6,593 nt of DNA, taken from Clostridiales bacterium. GTDB lineage: Bacteria > Bacillota_A > Clostridia > Peptostreptococcales > Anaerovoracaceae. Within the stretch, counting starts at the first letter, position 1, and every line of letters begins with the position of its first letter. This document shows positions 1-4,697 of the stretch, one piece after another. The notes below the pieces were generated by a model. The model did not search any database. It worked only from the letters and a program-made list of their open reading frames with translations, and was not told where the DNA came from. The position numbers and the translations under genes are program-made. The stretch spans positions 1-6,593 of the forward strand of contig SVCR01000097.1 of the NCBI GenBank assembly GCA_015058265.1, in the 5' to 3' direction.

Positions 1-3000
1 AGCTCTTTTCCGACTGTGAACTGATCGGTCAGCACCGTCTTCAGGTTGAAAGCGATATCCAGGTTGGAAGCACCTGCACCACGCTCCATATAGAAAGCGC
101 CAAAGCTGTGGTTTCCGTAATCCGCGAATGTATCCGGCGTTCCATTTCCATCGACATCCTTCCACTGGATGGAGTCGATCTTATCCTTGATCTCTTGCGG
201 TGTATTCGGATTATTCCTTGTGGCCATGAAAATCTCGTAAAGAGTTTTAGTTCCTGCAAGACTTGAACCTGCCGGGTTCGTGACTTTACCTGTTCTGAAA
301 TTGATAGTTCCGCTGAGCGGCTCATGGATACCGCCTATATCCAGAACAAGAACGCCATCGATATATACCCACATATCGTCGTCGCCGGTGAACTTGAAGA
401 TCATGTCATCGCCGTTCTCAAGCTGACCATTTCGAGGCTGAGTAAAGTCGGCTTCAATCTTCATACCTGTGTAGTAATTTGGTACACCTTCGACACCGTA
501 AACGTCTTCATATGTACGACCATCGCCAAGATCCAGTTCAGATGTTCCGTACTGATCGACTAACCTGCTGGTCACCTGACTGGTATCCAAGTCATTGAAC
601 GGCATGTAGTGTCCGTGGTAGTAATATGGGTGTCCGATAACATTCTCAGTTGGGTATGGTGACCCGACCTGCTGATAGACCTTGAAGCTGGTCTCACCAT
701 CCCTGCCAAGATATGCATAGTTGTCTTCAGATCTATAGCGGAACATCCCGCTCTCATTATAGTAGCTGGCGAGGAACAGATCTGTTACTCCGGACTTCAC
801 GTATGTAGCCGCTCCGTCGATTGAAGCAACACTATCATCCTTGAACAGCCCATCCATGGCACCCGCCGAACTGCTGACAGGGACACCATTATTCAATGCG
901 CTAAGATATGGAGTAACCAGTGCCTGAGCCCCATGAGGAGTATATGCTTTCGATCCGACTATGTCAGTCATATCTTGCAATTTGTCTCCGGCACTGTATT
1001 CGTGACCGACACGACCATAGTCAAATACTGTAATATGCACGCCGAGTTTTTCACTATCTACTGTATCCACCCGAGTCTTCTCAGCAGGAGGCATCGAACT
1101 GACTTCTGCAAACAGGAACTCATCCGATGTTCCTGAGACGCGAGTACCGGTCTGGAGGACAACAGAAGAGCCTGATTCATTTACATGGAGTCCTGCATAA
1201 TCATATGCCTCCTGATCCCATACCTCGATAGGTGATCCATATTTACCATCGGTCTTGCCAGTCAGGTAGACTGAGGTCTGATTGGTTGATATGATCTGAT
1301 CAGTAGTCTTGAATGGACTGATGTAAACAACCGGTGTTCCCTCAGATTCCGGAGAATGAACGTATGTCCTGCCCTCAATTGTATCCACTACCCAGTGCAG
1401 ATTCTTATCTGTCTCACGCCAATATACGCTGTCACCGCCATCATAAATACGGAACAAGCTGCCGTCATGAGCAACAGCATACAGATGTTCAGTTCCATCC
1501 TCCTCTACGATCTTGCGATAGATTATGACAGTCTTAGTGCTGTCTACATCCTGAACTGAAACCTTCTTGGCAGCATATGAATCATAGTCATCAGACTTTT
1601 TACAGAGCTTGAACTTGTACTCATTACCGGTTGGTGTAGAGTTATTCCATGTCATTGTATAGTTACGGCTTCTCCACTCATCAAAACTAGATACTTGCGA
1701 ATCGGAGGTGTTATGCAAATACCAATTCCCATTGTGTATCAGAACTGTTCCATCACTATTCGCATCAACACTGAACTCAGTTGCCCAACTACGGTTATTT
1801 GATAGACTAACCGTCTCTTGATCATTATTGTATTGATCTATGTAATAGTTCGTTCCATTCTTGACTACATATATGATGTATTTATTATTTCCTACGGATT
1901 CAAAATGATATTCCGGAACATCACCGCCTACATAGCTGTTGGATCCCTCAGTCCAGGCATGGACGCCTATAGAACCTATTCCCTTGACGCCATTTGCACC
2001 ATCCCACAGTTTTATTGTCAATTCTTCATCTGTCATTGCATGGGCATTGACCACCTGCGTATAGTAATCAGTAGTCTGCCAATCCTTCTCCCACCAACCG
2101 GCTTCACCGTTATCTTCGGCAATTCCGCTTACCAATGCGAATGTCTGGCCGTTCAGGTTGGTTGATCCGTTTGCATTGACTACTGTATATACTGAGAATT
2201 CGTTGGTGGTGAAGTTGAGTTCGGCTTCGCCGGCTGTCTCTCCGTCGTTGACCTCTGCATCCATCAGTTCTGTGCCTGCTCCGGCAAAGTGTACGACCTT
2301 GAGGTCTGTCTCAACGCTGCTAGGAGCGTCGAGCAGTTTGATCGAGGTGTATACGTCTGCTTTAGGCTCGACCTTCTGTCCGTCAGCCTGGATCTCTATA
2401 TCAAATACGCGAGCGTATTCTCTTTCAGCCTGTACCGCTTCCTGTGCTTCGGCGAGATCCGGATCTGCTTCAGCAACAGCGTCTGTGATAGAGTCAACTG
2501 CGTCTTCCAGGGTACCTGCCATAGTGCCTTCTTCAGGTAAGCTGATGCCGGCTGCCTCGAGAGACTGCTTATAGTATTCAGGATATCTCTCGTCATCAGG
2601 CAGGATCTCTTCAACTTTCAGCTCAGCGCCAGCCGGGATCTCTGCATCTTCATCATAAGCGACGGTGATCTCGTAAGTCTCACCGTTAGCTGTCATGATG
2701 GTCCTCTTGATCTGACCGTCTGTGACTTTGACCACGAAGGTCTCGCCGTTATTCATGACGATCGTGAGAGTCTCTTCTGTGATGAAAGGCTTGAGGCTGA
2801 TCAGCGCCCAGTCGCCCTTATCTATCGCTCTGTCCTCGACTGCCTTCTTCTGCGCTGCTGTGAGGTCAGCGGAAAATTCCGGCTTGAGGCCGTTTGCTTT
2901 GATCAGGTCTCCCGCTGTTGTATCTTCGTCCGCTTTGCCCGTCCAGATCAGCTCAGGATCCGAGAACTCGACTCTCTCAACGTTCTCAAGGAATTCCTTA

Positions 3001-4115
3001 GTGTCATCGCTGACTGTGATAGACTCAGCGCCGTCCGTGCCCTGAGCGTCTCTGTCTGTGCCTATGCCAAAGGCTTCAGCGATCTGTCCGAGGGTGATCA
3101 CTCCGCCTCCGGGAATGCCAAAGTCGAACTGCTTGCCGTTGACGCCCCAGTGGAAGTCGACGGTGTATACGACAGCGTAAACAGAGAATGTCTCTGCCGC
3201 GAAAGTGGCTTCGGTCATCTTATCCTTGTTGATCGTGACATCGATGTCCTTATTAGCGATCACCTCAGGAGTGACCTTATTGCCGCCTATCGTGACTTTT
3301 CCGTCGTTCTCATCATTGGCAAAGTGTATTACCCTGACGTTCTCAGACTTCTCGGCTTTCAGATTCTTCTGAAGAGCCTTGTCATAAGTTATGTTCACCT
3401 CAACCGGTGATTTCGGTTCATACTCCGAACCATCGGAGTACATTGTGATGTCATAGAATTTTGCGAAAGCCAGTTCCGGTGAGTAGCTGACTTCATCTTC
3501 ATCCTTGATCGCTTCTTTAGCGCTCTTCTCGTATGAGTCGTACAGCTTAGTGTTGTCTTTTCTCTCGATCTCTTTGACTTTGAGCTCAGTATCTGCAGGG
3601 AACTTCTCGCCCTTGGTGGTCACGGTCACAGTGTAGCCGTCGCCTTTGAATACGAGTTCGCTGAGAGGCTCTTTGGCTTCCTCTTCATCCTTCTCTTCGG
3701 AATCGTCTTTATCCTCATCCTCAGAAGCTGCAGCCGGTTCATCCTTCTTGTCGTCTGCGTCAGCCTGACTGCTGTCAGCGTCCTGCTTGTCGCCATCTTC
3801 TTTGTTGCTGTCTTCCTTGTCAGCGGCTTCCTCGTCTGTTTTATCAGACTGATCAGAACTGTCAGCCTTTTCTTCCGCATCCGCAGGTTCGGACTTCTCC
3901 TCTTCCTGCACAGCTGCAGAAGGCACATCGATACCGCCCTGCTCAACAGCAGATTTCTCATCGAGGGTAAATGCCGGCAAAACCAGCATATATGTCATGA
4001 CAAAAACAACAAAAATCGAAAGCGCCCGGACGAAAGCTCTCCGCTTCGACACGTGCCTCCGATCGTTCGTCATGAATTCCTGTATTATTTTGTATAGTCT
4101 GTCTGTATTTCTCAT
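1..4115 (-). CDS. Large modular secreted surface protein with fibro-slime domain (3' end outside window)
   Basis: An open frame of 1,371 complete codons runs from an ATG at 4115 off the left edge with no stop. GAGG lies 6 nt before the ATG, which favours this start; a second in-frame ATG at 4073 (codon 15) is possible. Visible order: basic n-region and hydrophobic signal segment (about 1-50), acidic spacer (71-150), beta-type repeat R1 (152-325), an intervening module (326-474), repeat R2 (475-648), a possibly beta-trefoil-like region (about 656-1005), a linker, then a fibro-slime domain (about 1165-1365) with GDDDMWVYIDG, LDIGGIH and FYMERGAGASNL. Only one Cys (848) is seen, as is usual for Gram-positive wall proteins. 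The role is inferred to be adhesion or extracellular matrix. Proteins of this kind commonly end in SpaA repeats and a sorting signal, but that end is not visible. It lies downstream of a VWA adhesin on the same strand. Base composition varies strongly along the gene. The exact family name is not known to me. Confidence 0.93.
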   Translation of the reverse strand, partial: MRNTDRLYKIIQEFMTNDRRHVSKRRAFVRALSIFVVFVMTYMLVLPAFTLDEKSAVEQGGIDVPSAAVQEEEKSEPADAEEKADSSDQSDKTDEEAADKEDSNKEDGDKQDADSSQADADDKKDEPAAASEDEDKDDSEEKDEEEAKEPLSELVFKGDGYTVTVTTKGEKFPADTELKVKEIERKDNTKLYDSYEKSAKEAIKDEDEVSYSPELAFAKFYDITMYSDGSEYEPKSPVEVNITYDKALQKNLKAEKSENVRVIHFANDENDGKVTIGGNKVTPEVIANKDIDVTINKDKMTEATFAAETFSVYAVVYTVDFHWGVNGKQFDFGIPGGGVITLGQIAEAFGIGTDRDAQGTDGAESITVSDDTKEFLENVERVEFSDPELIWTGKADEDTTAGDLIKANGLKPEFSADLTAAQKKAVEDRAIDKGDWALISLKPFITEETLTIVMNNGETFVVKVTDGQIKRTIMTANGETYEITVAYDEDAEIPAGAELKVEEILPDDERYPEYYKQSLEAAGISLPEEGTMAGTLEDAVDSITDAVAEADPDLAEAQEAVQAEREYARVFDIEIQADGQKVEPKADVYTSIKLLDAPSSVETDLKVVHFAGAGTELMDAEVNDGETAGEAELNFTTNEFSVYTVVNANGSTNLNGQTFALVSGIAEDNGEAGWWEKDWQTTDYYTQVVNAHAMTDEELTIKLWDGANGVKGIGSIGVHAWTEGSNSYVGGDVPEYHFESVGNNKYIIYVVKNGTNYYIDQYNNDQETVSLSNNRSWATEFSVDANSDGTVLIHNGNWYLHNTSDSQVSSFDEWRSRNYTMTWNNSTPTGNEYKFKLCKKSDDYDSYAAKKVSVQDVDSTKTVIIYRKIVEEDGTEHLYAVAHDGSLFRIYDGGDSVYWRETDKNLHWVVDTIEGRTYVHSPESEGTPVVYISPFKTTDQIISTNQTSVYLTGKTDGKYGSPIEVWDQEAYDYAGLHVNESGSSVVLQTGTRVSGTSDEFLFAEVSSMPPAEKTRVDTVDSEKLGVHITVFDYGRVGHEYSAGDKLQDMTDIVGSKAYTPHGAQALVTPYLSALNNGVPVSSSAGAMDGLFKDDSVASIDGAATYVKSGVTDLFLASYYNESGMFRYRSEDNYAYLGRDGETSFKVYQQVGSPYPTENVIGHPYYYHGHYMPFNDLDTSQVTSRLVDQYGTSELDLGDGRTYEDVYGVEGVPNYYTGMKIEADFTQPRNGQLENGDDMIFKFTGDDDMWVYIDGVLVLDIGGIHEPLSGTINFRTGKVTNPAGSSLAGTKTLYEIFMATRNNPNTPQEIKDKIDSIQWKDVDGNGTPDTFADYGNHSFGAFYMERGAGASNLDIAFNLKTVLTDQFTVGKE
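21..620 (-). other. Fibro-slime domain
   Basis: Residues about 1166-1365 of the large protein. Characteristic elements appear in order: PFNDLD, GMKIEADFTQP, the core FTGDDDMWVYIDGVLVLDIG followed by GIHEPLSG, and a late HSFGAFYMERGAGASNL. These are hallmarks of the fibro-slime domain, a PA14-related beta-sandwich found in Dictyostelium extracellular matrix proteins and many bacterial surface proteins. The Asp cluster is a plausible calcium or ligand site by analogy with PA14-type folds. Confidence 0.88.
2172..2693 (-). repeat. Protein repeat R2 of the large surface protein
   Basis: Residues 475-648. It matches R1 in order: PAGAELKVEEIL, VFDIEIQADGQKVEPKADV, LKVVHFAGAG and FTTNEFSVYTVV. An Ala- and Glu-rich helical stretch (about 540-567) lies between the first two motifs. 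R1 and R2 are diverged, so the duplication is old. The module between them (326-474) contains a Gly-rich loop (IPGGGVITLG) and a segment VEFSDPELIWTGKADEDTT. Confidence 0.7.
3141..3662 (-). repeat. Protein repeat R1 of the large surface protein
   Basis: Residues 152-325. It shares ordered motifs with R2: PADTELKVKEIE, then KFYDITMYSDGSEYEPKSPV, then VRVIHFAND, and a closing FAAETFSVYAVV. The pattern suggests a beta-rich stalk domain that recurs in surface proteins of gut clostridia. I do not know a formal family name. Confidence 0.7.
3666..3905 (-). other. Acidic low-complexity spacer in the large surface protein
   Basis: Residues 71-150 contain 39 Asp or Glu in 80, with Lys, Ser and Ala and no aromatic residue. 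It follows the signal peptide directly and precedes the first folded domain. It is probably disordered. It could be a flexible spacer or a low-affinity cation binder; both are inference. Confidence 0.85.
3966..4115 (-). other. Signal peptide of the large surface protein
   Basis: Residues 1-50 have a long charged n-region with RR and KRR, a hydrophobic core (ALSIFVVFVM) and then TYMLVLPAFTLDE. The TYxLxLPAxTL ending recurs at the export signal of large clostridial and streptococcal surface proteins. The cleavage point is uncertain, probably near residue 50. Confidence 0.8.
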
Positions 4116-4125
4116 AGCGAGCCTC
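4116..4125 (-). promoter_or_regulatory. Ribosome binding site of the large surface protein
   Basis: GTGAGG ends 6 nt before the ATG at 4115; its GAGG core is at 4122-4125. This is a good Shine-Dalgarno match at good spacing. It decides the start over the in-frame ATG at 4073, which has only AGGA at 4 nt spacing. Confidence 0.7.
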
Positions 4126-4283
4126 ACAGTTTAATAGTCTGCCCCGAGTATCAACACATTACAGTGACAAAACTGTTATTACTAAAGCTGTCCCAATCCC
4201 GTACCTATTAATTAACAGTTGAAGAAATTAACTAGTCTATACCCAAATAATAACTATGTGTTTCATGCCTATTATGGCTATTA

Positions 4284-4421
4284 TTAGTCATTTAAATTAT
4301 ACTTGACCAACCGCCTTACATCCAAGCAAAACACCCGATAAACTATTATTAAGATTTTATTAAGTCCAATTAGTTGGTCGTTGCTCAACATATTGAAATT
4401 CCAAGTATTACAAGAATCCAT
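4284..4421 (-). CDS. Possible small ORF, 45 codons, hypothetical
   Basis: An ATG at 4421 is preceded by AAGGGA with 5 nt spacing, and opens 45 codons ending in two consecutive TAA codons (4281-4286). The predicted peptide starts MDSCNTWNFNMLSNDQ and has a hydrophobic and basic C-terminal half (KILIIVYRVF, then VRRLVKY). I recognise no family. The region is about 29% G+C, with frequent stops expected, so an open run of this length is mildly notable but may be chance. A promoter-like TATAAT for the downstream gene overlaps its 3' end, which argues against it. Confidence 0.2.
   Translation of the reverse strand: MDSCNTWNFNMLSNDQLIGLNKILIIVYRVFCLDVRRLVKYNLND
4296..4325 (-). promoter_or_regulatory. 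Candidate sigma-A type promoter for the large surface protein
   Basis: On the minus strand a perfect TATAAT (4296-4301) sits 18 nt after TTGGAT (4320-4325), which matches the -35 consensus only in TTG. This would leave a leader of roughly 170 nt before the ATG at 4115. The perfect -10 in an AT-rich spacer is suggestive, not conclusive. Confidence 0.35.
4346..4364. repeat. Direct repeat TTATTAAG, 11-bp period
   Basis: Two perfect 8-bp copies at 4346-4353 and 4357-4364 are one helical turn apart. They lie about 20 bp upstream, in the minus-strand sense, of the candidate -35 of the large gene. That placement suits a regulator site, but the sequence is AT-rich and the match could be chance. Confidence 0.35.
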
Positions 4422-4446
4422 TTTCTTCCCTTAATATACCTGAAAC

Positions 4447-4467
4447 AGCGTCATTACAAGCGTCATT
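4447..4467. repeat. Tandem 9-bp direct repeat, 12-bp period
   Basis: AGCGTCATT occurs at 4447-4455 and again at 4459-4467, separated by ACA. Closely spaced direct repeats of this kind may be a binding site for a dimeric regulator, but no known operator is recognised. Confidence 0.45.
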
Positions 4468-4493
4468 GGTGGCGAATCGAGAACACTTAAATA

Positions 4494-4540
4494 GGCGACC
4501 CCTCTAAGGAGGACTCTAGGTCCTCTGAATTGGGGCCGCC
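4494..4540. repeat. Nested imperfect palindrome in the intergenic spacer
   Basis: The outer arms GGCGACCCC (4494-4502) and GGGGCCGCC (4532-4540) pair with one mismatch. An inner perfect 6-bp stem GAGGAC / GTCCTC (4509-4514 with 4520-4525) has a 5-nt loop. The element is much more GC-rich than the surrounding spacer. Read on the minus strand it is followed by TATTTAA and not by a clear T-tract. It could be part of a terminator, an RNA structural element or a remnant of a mobile-element end; I cannot tell which. Confidence 0.6.
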
Positions 4541-4551
4541 TGATGTGGCTA

Positions 4552-4576
4552 AAAACAGTTATTACAATACTGTTTT
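4552..4576 (-). terminator. Possible weak terminator hairpin after the adhesin gene
   Basis: An 8-bp perfect stem (AAAACAGT with ACTGTTTT) and a 9-nt loop start 10 nt after the TGA. On the minus strand it ends in five T residues, four of them within the stem. The stem is AT-rich, so termination would be weak. The A-rich and T-rich flanks make it symmetrical, so it could act on either strand. Confidence 0.4.
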
Positions 4577-4586
4577 ATTTATCCGG

Positions 4587-4697
4587 TCAATTTCGTTCTG
4601 CTCTTGCTCTTCCTGCCAGCACGATCACGCTGCCGAGCAGAAGGATGCTGCCAAATATGTAGATCAAAGTCGTTCCCGGTCCGCCGGCAGAAGGCAA
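4587..4697 (-). other. Cell-wall sorting signal (LPSAG)
   Basis: LPSAG at 4683-4697 is followed by GPG, a hydrophobic run of about 21 residues (4611-4671) and the basic tail RARAERN before the stop. This three-part layout is the standard sortase substrate signal. The fourth position is Ala in place of Thr, a variant of LPxTG. Confidence 0.9.

Larger units (their letters stand above)
4116..4586. other. AT-rich intergenic spacer between the two surface genes
   Basis: About 470 bp separates the stop of the adhesin from the start of the fibro-slime protein. Hand counting gives about 29% G+C over 4201-4380, well below the flanking genes. It holds the hairpin, nested palindrome, direct repeats, inverted repeat GACCAAC / GTTGGTC (4305-4311 and 4373-4379), small ORF, promoter and RBS listed separately. 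No tRNA, known riboswitch or transposase is recognised. Its length and content suggest the two genes are transcribed at least partly independently. Confidence 0.7.

Noticed and set aside
2158..2574. Plus-strand Ser/Ala-rich ORF of 138 residues
   Set aside because: It is antisense to repeat R2 of the verified minus-strand frame; composition reflects the complement of GAx and GCx codons, and there is no domain.
2722..3045. Plus-strand ORF of 107 residues
   Set aside because: Antisense to the module between R1 and R2, which is clearly coding on the minus strand.
3626..3961. Minus-strand ORF encoding an Arg/Lys-rich 111-residue protein
   Set aside because: It is the frame-shifted shadow of the acidic spacer in the large surface protein. 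Asp/Glu/Lys codons read one base off give Arg/Lys-rich sequence.
4126..4222. ACAGTT-like sequences as LytTR response-regulator half-sites
   Set aside because: Several near matches occur, but none form a pair with the expected spacing and consensus, and the motif is common in AT-rich DNA.
4116..4586. Spacer as a cyclic-di-GMP or other known riboswitch
   Set aside because: None of the conserved cores that I know could be found on the minus strand upstream of the large gene.
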